The notes below the pieces were generated by a model that was not told the origin of the DNA, did not search any database, and was given only the letters and a program-made list of their open reading frames with translations. A program made the translations under genes and the position numbers. Shown here piece by piece: positions 7,467 through 14,186 of a DNA stretch of 17,991 nucleotides. The stretch spans positions 3,882 through 21,872 of the forward strand of contig ONPH01000009.1 in assembly GCA_900319655.1 (NCBI GenBank), in the 5' to 3' direction. This DNA is from an uncultured Eubacteriales bacterium. Lineage in GTDB: Bacteria > Bacillota > Clostridia > Oscillospirales > Acutalibacteraceae. Position 1 is the stretch's first letter. Each line of letters starts with the position of its first letter.

Positions 7467-8090
7467 TTATGAAAAATACAGCTCAATATACTTTTGCTTG
7501 GCGCTTTCAACCTTGACCACATACTCGCTCGTCTCGGGGTAGGGAATAACGTCAAGCGTCATTCCGTCGGGACTGCAGTTGGGATCCTCCAGCCAGTTTG
7601 AAACCTCAAAACCGGCGTTGTACGCCGCAACGGCGCATTTTTCGTTGCCGTAGTAGTCCAAAAAGTATCTGAGCAGATAACTTCCGTAGTCGATGTTCAC
7701 CGAAGGCGTGTATAAATCCTCGGTGGTGTATTTACCTGCTTCGCCGCGCTTTTCCTGGAGCCAGTCGAAGGTCTCGGGCATAATCTGCATAAGTCCTACC
7801 GCGCCGACTGACGAACCCGCATCGGGATTAAAGCGGCTCTCGGTATGTATAACTCCGTAAATGAGCGCGGGTTGAAGGTTATATTCCTTTGCCGCCTTGT
7901 TTACAAGGTCGGTGTATTCAAGCGGATAAGCGGATTTTTCAAGGTTGTTCTCGGTTGTTTTATAAAAGTGCGTCGCCGCAAGCACCGCTGTCACGGCGAG
8001 TGCGACCGCGATTATTGAGATTATAACGACCTTGGCTTTTCCGCCTTTTTTTGTGTTGCGTTTTCTTGTACGGCGTGCTCTCTTCGCCAT
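7467..8090 (-). CDS. Membrane-anchored lytic transglycosylase (SLT domain)
   Basis: The 207-residue protein has a very basic N-terminus (residues 1-20), one transmembrane helix (about 21-40), and a goose-lysozyme-like SLT domain facing outward (about 58-200). This family cleaves the MurNAc-GlcNAc bond of peptidoglycan, forming 1,6-anhydro-MurNAc. The catalytic glutamate is E84 in IHTESRFNP, followed by the conserved GAVGLMQIMP (96-105), and AAYNAG (155-160) completes the signature. It starts at ATG 8090 with GAGGTGA upstream, which overlaps the stop of coaE, so translation is probably coupled. Uses such as cell-wall remodelling or sporulation are inference. Confidence 0.92.
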   Translation of the reverse strand: MAKRARRTRKRNTKKGGKAKVVIISIIAVALAVTAVLAATHFYKTTENNLEKSAYPLEYTDLVNKAAKEYNLQPALIYGVIHTESRFNPDAGSSVGAVGLMQIMPETFDWLQEKRGEAGKYTTEDLYTPSVNIDYGSYLLRYFLDYYGNEKCAVAAYNAGFEVSNWLEDPNCSPDGMTLDVIPYPETSEYVVKVESAKQKYIELYFS

Positions 8091-8094
8091 TACA

Positions 8095-8685
8095 TCACCT
8101 CGATTTTATCACGGCGATAAGCTCAAGCGTTTTTTGCTCCAAGCCGCCGTCAGTGTTGTTCTCTATAATATAATCGGAATTTGCTCTGAAAAATTCCTCG
8201 CTGAACTGCGCGTTAATTCTCTGCCGTGCTTCATCCTCTGTAATTCCATCGCGGTTCATAATGCGCGCAAGCCTTGTGCTTTCTTCAGCGACAACGCTCA
8301 CGATAGCATCGCAAATAACGTCAATTCCGCTTTCAAAAAGCTGCGGCGCGTCAAAAACCGCATAGCCGCTTGCGCCCTTAAGCTCCTTAAGAAATTCGCT
8401 GAGCACAAAGGGATGGACAATTCCGCCGAGAGCCCTTGTATTCTCCTTTGAAGAAAACGCTCTTTTCGCGAGCAGCTTTCTGTTCAGCGTTCCGTCAGGA
8501 TTTATAATGTCGCTGCCGAAGCGCGCGGCTACCGCGTCAAGGCAGTATTCGTTTTGCTCGTACACCCTTTTTACAAGGCTGTCGGCGTTTATCACGGCAA
8601 AGCCATTTTGCTCAAAAACCTGAGCCGCGGTGCTTTTACCTGCGCCGCTCTGACCGGTTAAGCCGATTATTTTAACTCTTTTCAA
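8095..8685 (-). CDS. coaE: Dephospho-CoA kinase
   Basis: This enzyme phosphorylates the 3'-OH of dephospho-CoA with ATP, the last step of coenzyme A synthesis. The 196-residue protein begins KRVKIIGLTGQSGAGKST, giving a Walker A loop at residues 11-19, followed by the CoaE-typical INADSLVKRVYE (about 32-43) and VHPFVLSEFLKE in the middle. TTG 8685 is chosen because GAGGTGA (8698-8692 on the minus strand) lies 6 bases upstream; TTG 8691 would directly abut the ribosome-binding site. The gene overlaps the end of tsaC by 14 bases, so the two are co-translated. Confidence 0.93.
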   Translation of the reverse strand: MKRVKIIGLTGQSGAGKSTAAQVFEQNGFAVINADSLVKRVYEQNEYCLDAVAARFGSDIINPDGTLNRKLLAKRAFSSKENTRALGGIVHPFVLSEFLKELKGASGYAVFDAPQLFESGIDVICDAIVSVVAEESTRLARIMNRDGITEDEARQRINAQFSEEFFRANSDYIIENNTDGGLEQKTLELIAVIKSR

Positions 8686-9706
8686 GGTCAATCACCTCAA
8701 AGCCTGCCGCGCGGATAAGGCGGTTGTATACGGCAAGTCCCACGCCGTCGGTGGACGGCAGACGGGTGTAAACCGTCACTATATTGCCGTAGCCGTCAAT
8801 CCGCCGCAGGCTGTCAAACAGCCTTTGCGCGTGAGCTTCATAGTCGTTACGCTTGCCGAGCGAAATGTACTTTACGCTCAGCTTTTCAACGTCCTCGTCG
8901 CAGCAGAGGGCGGCAACGCCGCTTCCGCCGCAGCGGTTTACGTAGTCAGTAAATTCATCGTCCGTGCATTTGAGCAGGATAACGTTCGCCTTCGGCGCGT
9001 AATGCTTGTATTTCATTCCCGGGCTGGCGGCTTTTTGACCATCTTTAAGCTTGTTCAGCACGGCGCTGTCAAGCTCGACCTCGCCTAAAACCTCGCGGAG
9101 TTCTTCAAGCGTTACCTTGCCCGGGCGCAAAAGCCTCGGAGTATCCTCTGCAAGTGTGATAACCGTGCTCTCAACGCCAACGCCGCACGCTCCGCCGTCA
9201 AACACCGCGTCAATTTTGCCGTCCATATCGTTCATCACGTGCTGTGCCGTGGTCGGGCTGGGTGAGCCCGAAAGGTTAGCCGACGGCGCGGCAAGCGGAG
9301 TGTCCGCGGCTTTGATTATCGCCCTTGCCGAGGGGTGGCTCGGCAGGCGGATTGCCACGGTGTCAAGCCCTGCGGAAACTTCATCGGGAATAACGCCGCC
9401 CTTTTTCATAATAATCGTCAGCGGACCGGGCCAAAAAACCTTTGCGAGCTTTTTCGCGGCTTCGGGAATTTCGCGGACAAGAGCGAAGCGCTCGATGTCC
9501 TCAAACTCCGCGACGTGGACAATCAGCGGATTATCCATCGGTCTGCCCTTTGCCGCAAAAATCTTCGCTACCGCCTCGCCGTTCAGCGCGTCCGCGGCAA
9601 GTCCGTAGACCGTCTCGGTAGGGATAGCGGCAAGTCCGCCTTTTTTCAGAATTTCGGCGGTTTTAATTATATTTTCGGGTGTATTGGTAAACAGTTGCGT
9701 TTTCAT
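8672..9706 (-). CDS. tsaC: L-threonylcarbamoyladenylate synthase, Sua5 type
   Basis: This enzyme makes threonylcarbamoyl-AMP from threonine, bicarbonate and ATP for the universal t6A37 modification of ANN-decoding tRNAs. The YrdC/TsaC domain spans about residues 10-205, with IPTETVYGLAADA (28-40), KGRPMDNPLIVH (53-64), FWPGPLT (91-97), RLPSHP (120-125), PSANLSG (141-147) and RLLRPG (191-196). The SPGMKYKHYAPK linker (228-239) and a C-terminal domain to residue 344 mark the longer Sua5 form rather than the short YrdC form. The ATG at 9706 begins one base after the prfA stop. The ribosome-binding site is weak, suggesting coupling to prfA. Confidence 0.93.
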   Translation of the reverse strand: MKTQLFTNTPENIIKTAEILKKGGLAAIPTETVYGLAADALNGEAVAKIFAAKGRPMDNPLIVHVAEFEDIERFALVREIPEAAKKLAKVFWPGPLTIIMKKGGVIPDEVSAGLDTVAIRLPSHPSARAIIKAADTPLAAPSANLSGSPSPTTAQHVMNDMDGKIDAVFDGGACGVGVESTVITLAEDTPRLLRPGKVTLEELREVLGEVELDSAVLNKLKDGQKAASPGMKYKHYAPKANVILLKCTDDEFTDYVNRCGGSGVAALCCDEDVEKLSVKYISLGKRNDYEAHAQRLFDSLRRIDGYGNIVTVYTRLPSTDGVGLAVYNRLIRAAGFEVIDLEKS

Positions 9707-9707
9707 T

Positions 9708-10784
9708 TTAATTCTGTTCCATACTCTCTTTCAGCTTTTCGGCTCTGTCGGCGGTAATCAGCGCGTCGATTACCTCGTCGAGGTTGCCGTTGAGGATGTC
9801 CTCGAGCTTGTAAAGCGTGAGACCGATTCTGTGGTCGGTCAGCCTGCCCTGAGGATAGTTGTAGGTGCGGATTCGCTCGCTTCTGTCGCCTGTGCCGACC
9901 TGCAATTTGCGGTTTTCGGCAATTTCGCTCGCCTGTTTGTCCTGCTTTTCCTTAAGCAGACGGCTTTTGAGCACCTTAAGCGCCTTGTCCTTGTTCTTAT
10001 ACTGGCTTCGTTCGTCCTGACATTCCACAACCGTGCCGGTCGGCAGGTGGGTAATGCGGATGGCGGAGCTTGTTTTGTTGATGTGCTGACCGCCTGCGCC
10101 GCTCGAACGGAAGGTGTCAATCTTCAAATCCTTCGGGTCGATTTCAAGCTCAACATCCTCGGCCTCGGGGAGCACCGCAACGGTGGTTGTCGAGGTATGA
10201 ACTCTGCCTTGGCTCTCGGTCTCCGGCACTCGCTGAACGCGGTGAACGCCGCTCTCAAACTTAAAGCGCGAATACGCGCCCTCGCCCTCTATCATAAACG
10301 AAATTTCCTTGTAGCCGCCCAGCTCGGTCTCGTTGGCATTGATAACCTCAACCCTGTAGCCGCGCTTTTCGGCGTACATCGAGTACATTCTGAACAATAC
10401 CGCCGAGAACAGCGCGCTTTCCTCGCCGCCTGCGCCTCCGCGGATTTCGATAATTACGTTTCGCTCGTCGTTGGGGTCCTTGGGCAGGAGCAAAATTTTG
10501 AGCTGTTCGGACAGCCTTTCAATATTCTCCTTAGCCTCGTCAAGCTCAGCCTGCGCCAATTCTTTAAGCTCGGAATCCGACGAATCCTCTAAAATTTCAA
10601 GGCTCTCCTTTTCGGACTGCACTGCGCTTTTATACTCGCGGTAGGTCTGCACAAGCTCCTCAATCGACTTGATTTCCTTCATTATCTTCTGGTATTCCTC
10701 GGGGTCGGACGCCACCGACGGCTCATAAAGCCGCGAGTTAAGCTCGGAATACCGCTTGTCAAAAATCTCTATTCTTTCAAACAT
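9708..10784 (-). CDS. prfA: Peptide chain release factor 1
   Basis: This class I release factor recognises UAA and UAG and triggers hydrolysis of peptidyl-tRNA. The 358-residue length is standard. The catalytic GGQ is at residues 231-233 ([17 protein letters not shown]). The stop-codon-recognition region carries the RF1-type PxT, here PET (187-189) within [20 protein letters not shown]2 would have SPF. The GGAGGEES segment (117-124) is conserved. GGAG lies 7 bases before the ATG at 10784, overlapping the end of the DUF951 gene. It sits second in the operon, with tsaC directly after it. Confidence 0.96.
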   Translation of the reverse strand: MFERIEIFDKRYSELNSRLYEPSVASDPEEYQKIMKEIKSIEELVQTYREYKSAVQSEKESLEILEDSSDSELKELAQAELDEAKENIERLSEQLKILLLPKDPNDERNVIIEIRGGAGGEESALFSAVLFRMYSMYAEKRGYRVEVINANETELGGYKEISFMIEGEGAYSRFKFESGVHRVQRVPETESQGRVHTSTTTVAVLPEAEDVELEIDPKDLKIDTFRSSGAGGQHINKTSSAIRITHLPTGTVVECQDERSQYKNKDKALKVLKSRLLKEKQDKQASEIAENRKLQVGTGDRSERIRTYNYPQGRLTDHRIGLTLYKLEDILNGNLDEVIDALITADRAEKLKESMEQN

Positions 10785-10787
10785 AAC

Positions 10788-10967
10788 TTACTCCGTAATT
10801 ACATTCATGATGTTCTTCTCTGCTTTTTTGCGCGGAACCATAACCTCGCGTCCGCAGTTGTCACAGCGGATTTTAAAATCCATCCCCACGCGCAAAACGG
10901 TAAAGGTCCTGCCGCCGCACGGATGTTGCTTTTTCATTTCAAGTTTATCTCCGACGTTTATATTCAA
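10788..10967 (-). CDS. DUF951 family small protein
   Basis: This protein of about 59 residues begins NINVGDKLEMKKQHPCGG and continues with VLRVGMDFKIRCDNCGREVMVPRKKAEK. This matches DUF951, a small Firmicute family with a Cys-rich, zinc-ribbon-like CDNCG and a basic end; its function is unknown. The TTG at 10967 is chosen because TGAGGTG (10980-10974) lies 6 bases upstream and the sequence before it lacks homology. A longer reading to 11015 would cross the promoter. It is the first gene of the operon and ends 3 bases before prfA. Confidence 0.85.
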   Translation of the reverse strand: MNINVGDKLEMKKQHPCGGRTFTVLRVGMDFKIRCDNCGREVMVPRKKAEKNIMNVITE

Positions 10968-10986
10968 GAAAAACACCTCACCCTTT

Positions 10987-11015
10987 ATTATACACCATAT
11001 CAATCTACTTTTCAA
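10987..11015 (-). promoter_or_regulatory. Sigma-A promoter of the DUF951-prfA-tsaC-coaE operon
   Basis: On the minus strand, TTGAAA (11015-11010) is separated by exactly 17 bases from a perfect TATAAT (10992-10987). The expected start of transcription is near 10980, so the 5' leader before the TTG start is only about a dozen bases and the ribosome-binding site sits at the very 5' end. Confidence 0.88.
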
Positions 11016-11048
11016 GCGAAGATAAAAGGTGTTACAGCAGGGGGATAA

Positions 11049-11076
11049 TAGACATTTTTTTTGTTTATGCTATGAT
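11049..11076 (+). promoter_or_regulatory. Promoter candidate for the sigma-factor fusion gene
   Basis: TAGACA (11049-11054) and TATGAT (11071-11076) are 16 bases apart, and TGC directly precedes the -10, giving an extended -10 box. A long A/T-rich tract and about 90 bases of leader follow before the start codon. It looks like a housekeeping promoter. I cannot recognise an ECF-type autoregulatory promoter. Confidence 0.6.
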
Positions 11077-11175
11077 AAAAATAAATTAAAAAAATTTTTA
11101 AAAAACTGCAAACCTTTTTTAAACTCCCGAGTCCTTTTTAATGAACAGGGCAAAAAAGAGGGAAGTGAGGATAAA

Positions 11176-12627
11176 ATGAACAAACAGCCGAAATTCAAAA
11201 TAGATAACGCAAAGCTCACCAGGCTTGTCGCCAAGGCGCAGGGCGGAAACCAAAAGGCACTTGACGAAGTTGTCAATATGGTGAGCGGATATATTTACTA
11301 TTACTGCCTTACCCTGTTGGGAGATGAGGAGAAATCGAAGGACGCAGTGCAGGATATTTTACTAACAATGCTGAAAAAGCTCGATTCGCTTGCCGATCCA
11401 AAGGCGTTTTTGGGCTGGATAAAAACAATCACATCAAATTATTGCAAAACAAAGCTGACTCGCTCAAAGGACAATTTAAGTCTTGACGAGGGCGCGTGGG
11501 ATTTTGCCGACGAAAACGAGCAAATCTGCCCGTCAAAGTCTGCGGAAACCTCCGAGGTTTGCGGATATGTCCGCGAAGCTGTCAAGGCCTTGCCACAGCT
11601 TTTGCGCGAGAGCGTAATGATGTTTTACTTCAATCAAATGAGCGTAAAGGAAATCGCCGAAACCATGGAGTTAAACGAAAACACCGTCAAAAGCCGACTT
11701 CACTCGGCGCGCAAGACGATGAAAAAGCACCTCGAGCAGTACGGCGGAGCGGCTCTCGCTTCGTGCGCGGTACCGCCGATGTCGCTGGTATCTTTCAGCC
11801 TTATCGAGGGCGCGGAAACGCAGAAAAATATTCTCATTCCCTACGCTACTCAGTCAGGCGCGGTAAAGCTTGCCTCGATTAACCCGGTCAAGGCGGCAGG
11901 CTCTTTTCCGCTTAAGGCGGCGGCAATCGGAGCGGCGTGCGCTGTTGTAATCGGCGCGGCAGGAGCGGCTGCGGCGTCAGGTTCTTTCGGCGGCAATAAT
12001 CCCAATCAAATGCCGAAGCCTAAGGAAAAAGTTTACAGCGTCCAGCAAACTACCGCTCAGCCAAAAACCGAAGCTCCGACAAACGCTTACAATACAGCGC
12101 CGTCCGCGGAAAATCGCGGAGGCTCCGATAACAAAAGCGGGAGCAAAGGTACAGAGCCTGCGCAAAATCAGGAATACACAAGGGTGCAGTCAACACCTCA
12201 AAGCTCTGCCGTGCAAAACACGGAACCGGCGGCAACCGCCGTGACTGAGACTACAGAATCCGATGAGAAAATCACGGCAACATTCAACATAAAGGTAGAT
12301 AAACAGACTTTTTATGAGAATGCCGAAAAATTCTTCTGCGAAATCTATGACGAAACAGGAGGATATGTTGTCATAAATCGCGGTATTTTGAAACAATCGG
12401 GCAGCTCGGATACATGGAGATTTAGCTTTGACGAACAAATCCAGAAGGTTGTTATGTATTCCGGACGCAAGTACAGCATTACCTTTATTGACGACTGCGG
12501 CACGGCGACAGAACCGCTCACGATAGAATCGTTCGATACCGCAAAGGCGTACACCGCTGTTTATACGGGTAAGAAAGCCTACGACGAGGTTACGGGAACA
12601 ACAAATTCGGTTTACAAGTGGACATAA
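11176..12627 (+). CDS. ECF-type sigma factor fused to a transmembrane helix, linker and CBM26-like module (5' part of a frame-broken gene)
   Basis: The 483-residue product starts at ATG 11176, preceded by GTGAGGA. Residues 12-95 resemble sigma region 2 (GDEEKSKDAVQDILLTML, then PKAFLGWIKTITSNYCKTKL). Residues 131-186 are region 4, with a helix-turn-helix (MSVKEIAETMELNENTVKSR, 155-174). A spacer of about 55 residues leads to a hydrophobic helix (about 245-267), then a Ser/Thr/Pro/Asn/Gln-rich linker (268-364) like those of surface proteins. Residues 365-465 form a beta-rich module (FFCEIYD ... DTWRFSFDE ... YSITFIDD ... TEPLTI) that repeats in the next reading frame and resembles starch-binding CBM26. 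The stop TAA TGA falls where the second copy should begin, and a one-base shift continues the protein. Inferred role: a surface-sensing sigma factor with its own receptor. No separate anti-sigma gene is adjacent. Confidence 0.82.
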   Translation: MNKQPKFKIDNAKLTRLVAKAQGGNQKALDEVVNMVSGYIYYYCLTLLGDEEKSKDAVQDILLTMLKKLDSLADPKAFLGWIKTITSNYCKTKLTRSKDNLSLDEGAWDFADENEQICPSKSAETSEVCGYVREAVKALPQLLRESVMMFYFNQMSVKEIAETMELNENTVKSRLHSARKTMKKHLEQYGGAALASCAVPPMSLVSFSLIEGAETQKNILIPYATQSGAVKLASINPVKAAGSFPLKAAAIGAACAVVIGAAGAAAASGSFGGNNPNQMPKPKEKVYSVQQTTAQPKTEAPTNAYNTAPSAENRGGSDNKSGSKGTEPAQNQEYTRVQSTPQSSAVQNTEPAATAVTETTESDEKITATFNIKVDKQTFYENAEKFFCEIYDETGGYVVINRGILKQSGSSDTWRFSFDEQIQKVVMYSGRKYSITFIDDCGTATEPLTIESFDTAKAYTAVYTGKKAYDEVTGTTNSVYKWT

Positions 12628-12637
12628 TGAAGATAAG

Positions 12638-13138
12638 ATGTTCTGTTATATTTACGACTTGACCGATGAGACGGAAGTCGCCAAATGGGGTTCAAAAAAT
12701 GGTGCGATGACAAAGGATATTGATTCGGATATTTGGCGCTTTGACCTTGACGAACACGAAATTGAGCTTAATCCCGAGCACAAGTACACCGTTGTATTTT
12801 CATCCGACTGGAAGGCGCAAACCGAGGTGCTGACAATTTCTTCCTACGACAGCGCAAAGGACTACACCGCGGTTTTCTCGAACATTCTGACGTGGAAAAG
12901 CTTTAGCTATATTCCGGAATTTAAGTATATCTGGGCAGGCGAGCCCCTGAACCGCGCCGCATACAGCGACATAAACAGCGACGGCAAGGTTGACGTTATC
13001 GACGCGGCAGTTATCCAAAAATACACTTCCGGCAGGACTGAGCTCAACGATGAGCAGCTTGCGGTGTCCGACGTAAACGCCGACGGCACGGTTGATATCC
13101 TCGACGCGGCTGAAATTCAAAAGTACGCCGCGGAGTAA
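12638..13138 (+). CDS. CBM26-like module plus type I dockerin (3' part of the frame-broken sigma-factor gene)
   Basis: This reading frame of 166 residues has no signal peptide and only a weak ribosome-binding site. Residues 1-82 repeat the module of the upstream frame: MFCYIYD, KWGSKNGAMTKDIDSDIWRF, KYTVVFSSDWKAQTEVLTI and DSAKDYTAVF. The pattern IYD ... W ... MTK ... W ... VVFS ... QT fits CBM26-like starch-binding modules. Residues 109-165 are a dockerin with two calcium-binding repeats, DINSDGKVDVID (111-122) and DVNADGTVDILD (145-156), each followed by AAxIQKY. Dockerins bind cohesins on scaffoldins or the cell surface. The frame is open well upstream of 12638 and reads NEDKMFCYIYD when joined to the previous frame, so this is best seen as the distal half of one gene. 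Alone it would stay in the cytoplasm and have no evident use. Confidence 0.8.
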   Translation: MFCYIYDLTDETEVAKWGSKNGAMTKDIDSDIWRFDLDEHEIELNPEHKYTVVFSSDWKAQTEVLTISSYDSAKDYTAVFSNILTWKSFSYIPEFKYIWAGEPLNRAAYSDINSDGKVDVIDAAVIQKYTSGRTELNDEQLAVSDVNADGTVDILDAAEIQKYAAE

Positions 13139-13159
13139 AGTTGAAAATATATTAATTTA

Positions 13160-13186
13160 GGCGGACTTTGATTAGTCCGCCTTTTT
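13160..13186 (+). terminator. Intrinsic terminator after the dockerin gene
   Basis: GGCGGACT (13160-13167) and AGTCCGCC (13174-13181) form a perfect 8-bp stem with a TTGATT loop, followed by TTTTT. Confidence 0.93.
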
Positions 13187-13366
13187 ATATGAATATAGGT
13201 GGGAGAAGGTTGCGCTTCTGCTTTACAAAACTTCCTACGCGCCACTTGCGGTGTGTTAAGTGGGAAACCGCGCGCTTACCGCTCTCCTTAAAAACGTCAC
13301 ACTGTGACGTTTTTGCCTCGCTGTGCTCGGCACAGTCGCCTTCGAATCCACCTTCTTTTTTCCACG
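13187..13366. repeat. Repeat-rich non-coding region with tRNA-Tyr fragments and hairpins
   Basis: No gene is evident. GGTGGGAGAAGGT (13198-13210) is a direct copy of the tRNA-Tyr acceptor end found again at 13402-13414. TTCGAATCCACCTTCT (13341-13356) is an inverted copy of the tRNA T-arm/acceptor region. Between them lie CCACTT/AAGTGG (13242-13247 and 13258-13263), a perfect 25-base palindrome AAAAACGTCACA-C-TGTGACGTTTTT (13290-13314) and CTGTGC-TCG-GCACAG (13321-13335). Short open frames here are not credible. The pattern suggests a decayed insertion or a mobile repeat tied to tRNA 3' ends. Confidence 0.6.
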
Positions 13367-13401
13367 AAAAAACAGAGTACGTAATACGTACTCTGTTTTT
13401 T
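13367..13401 (-). terminator. Strong terminator of the tRNA-Thr/tRNA-Tyr transcript
   Basis: An almost uninterrupted palindrome of two 17-base arms around one central base reads AAAAAACAGAGTACGTA and its complement. On the minus strand it starts at the last base of the tRNA-Tyr CCA end, and its T6 arm is the terminator tail. Being symmetrical, it can also act on plus-strand transcription. Confidence 0.85.
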
Positions 13402-13485
13402 GGTGGGAGAAGGTGGATTCGAACCACCGAAGCGAAGCGCAACAGATTTACAGTCTGCCCCCTTTGGCCACTCGGGAATTCTCCC
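13401..13485 (-). tRNA. tRNA-Tyr (anticodon GTA)
   Basis: On the minus strand the acceptor stem GGGAGAA (from 13485) pairs with TTCTCCC (13411-13405), followed by discriminator A and an encoded CCA ending at 13401. The anticodon GTA is at 13451-13449 within CTGTAAATC. The T-arm GGTTCGAATCC is intact. At 85 bases with a long variable arm, it is a class II tRNA as expected for bacterial tRNA-Tyr. It is the second gene of a two-tRNA transcript. Confidence 0.96.
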
Positions 13486-13492
13486 ATATGTA

Positions 13493-13518
13493 AAGCCTAC
13501 CTCTTACCAAGTAGGCTT
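13493..13518. other. Hairpin in the spacer between the two tRNAs
   Basis: AAGCCTAC (13493-13500) and GTAGGCTT (13511-13518) form a perfect 8-bp stem with a 10-base loop in the 35-base spacer. It has no proper T-tail, so a tRNA-processing hairpin is more likely than a terminator. Confidence 0.55.
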
Positions 13519-13520
13519 CT

Positions 13521-13596
13521 TGGAGCTGGTGGACGGACTTGAACCCCCGACCTGCTGATTACAAATCAGCTGCTCTACCAACTGAGCTACACCAGC
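13521..13596 (-). tRNA. tRNA-Thr (anticodon TGT)
   Basis: On the minus strand GCTGGTG (from 13596) pairs with CACCAGC, followed by discriminator T and an encoded CCA ending at 13521; the length is 76 bases. The D-arm TAGCTCAGTTGGTAGAGC, anticodon loop TTTGTAA (anticodon 13563-13561) and T-arm GGGGGTTCAAGTCC are standard. It is the first gene of the tRNA transcript. Confidence 0.96.
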
Positions 13597-13618
13597 AAAT
13601 AAATTTTAGTGCCTAATT

Positions 13619-13647
13619 AATATATCACAAACTGCGTGAGTTGTCAA
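13619..13647 (-). promoter_or_regulatory. Promoter of the tRNA-Thr/tRNA-Tyr transcript
   Basis: On the minus strand a perfect TTGACA (13647-13642) is 17 bases from TATATT (13624-13619), with TGA giving an extended -10. Transcription would start shortly before the tRNA-Thr 5' end. Confidence 0.9.
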
Positions 13648-13754
13648 CACTTTTTTCAAAAAACCTCATTCGCGTTTTTATCCTTTTCGCGTTTTGCCTA
13701 TGAATTAATCGCGCTTTAGCGGCTAAACTAATAAAAAAGTTTGGAGGTTATGCC

Positions 13755-14147
13755 GTGGGTATCAAACAAAATGTGTTGCCTGTGGATTTATCGGGCAAGA
13801 TTTCACCGTCGAGCGCAAAAAGGGGCTTTAGCTTTTACGAAAAGCTCGCTTTTTTGTATCTTCTCAATTTAATCGACTGGCTGTGCACCGAGGCTCTGCT
13901 GCTGAGCGGAAGATTTTATGAGGCGAATCCGCTTATGAGCGGCTTAATCACGGGCTTTTGGTCGGCTTTTATAATCAAGGCTGTCCTGCCGCTCGGTATG
14001 ATTATTATTTGCAGCGTGATTTACAGGCTGTCAGGCGGAGTAGAAAGCCTTGCCGCCGACATCATTATTTACATCGGAATTGCCCTCTACGCGCTCGTAA
14101 ACCTTTGGCATATTTTTAATTTTGTATTGCTCTTTTTCGTTTTTTAA
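13755..14147 (+). CDS. Small membrane protein, DUF5658-like
   Basis: The 130-residue product has an N-terminal cytoplasmic-looking segment (1-25) and about three hydrophobic helices (29-51, 65-90 and 97-129). The motif LNLIDWLCTEALLLSGRFYEANPLMSGLI (37-65), with its conserved Asp and E-x-NP, is the signature of the DUF5658 family, whose function is unknown. The GTG at 13755 is selected because GGAGG (13743-13747) lies 7 bases upstream; the ATG at 13750 is in another frame that gives no protein-like sequence. A 13-base palindrome TTTAGC-G-GCTAAA (13715-13727) upstream could be an operator. No obvious promoter hexamers were found. Confidence 0.75.
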   Translation: MGIKQNVLPVDLSGKISPSSAKRGFSFYEKLAFLYLLNLIDWLCTEALLLSGRFYEANPLMSGLITGFWSAFIIKAVLPLGMIIICSVIYRLSGGVESLAADIIIYIGIALYALVNLWHIFNFVLLFFVF

Positions 14148-14186
14148 GGTACAATAACAGGGTAAACTTTTGAAAGGAGCGAGTGT

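Noticed and set aside
9684..10592. Plus-strand frame of 302 residues opposite prfA
   Set aside because: It is antisense to the fully conserved prfA and has no recognisable domain; long antisense frames are common at this codon usage.
11029..11175. N-terminal extension of the sigma-factor gene
   Set aside because: It would translate the promoter and A/T-rich leader. ATG 11176 has a good ribosome-binding site and begins normal sigma-factor sequence.
13290..13314. Terminator of a further gene
   Set aside because: The palindrome is perfect with A/T tails, but there is no gene directly before it on either strand; it is treated as part of the repeat region.
13187..13400. CRISPR array
   Set aside because: The repeats are few, differ in sequence and orientation, and lack regular spacers; no cas gene is in the window.
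13168..13542. Open frames over the tRNA and repeat region on both strands
   Set aside because: They run through the tRNA genes, terminator and palindromes and resemble no protein.
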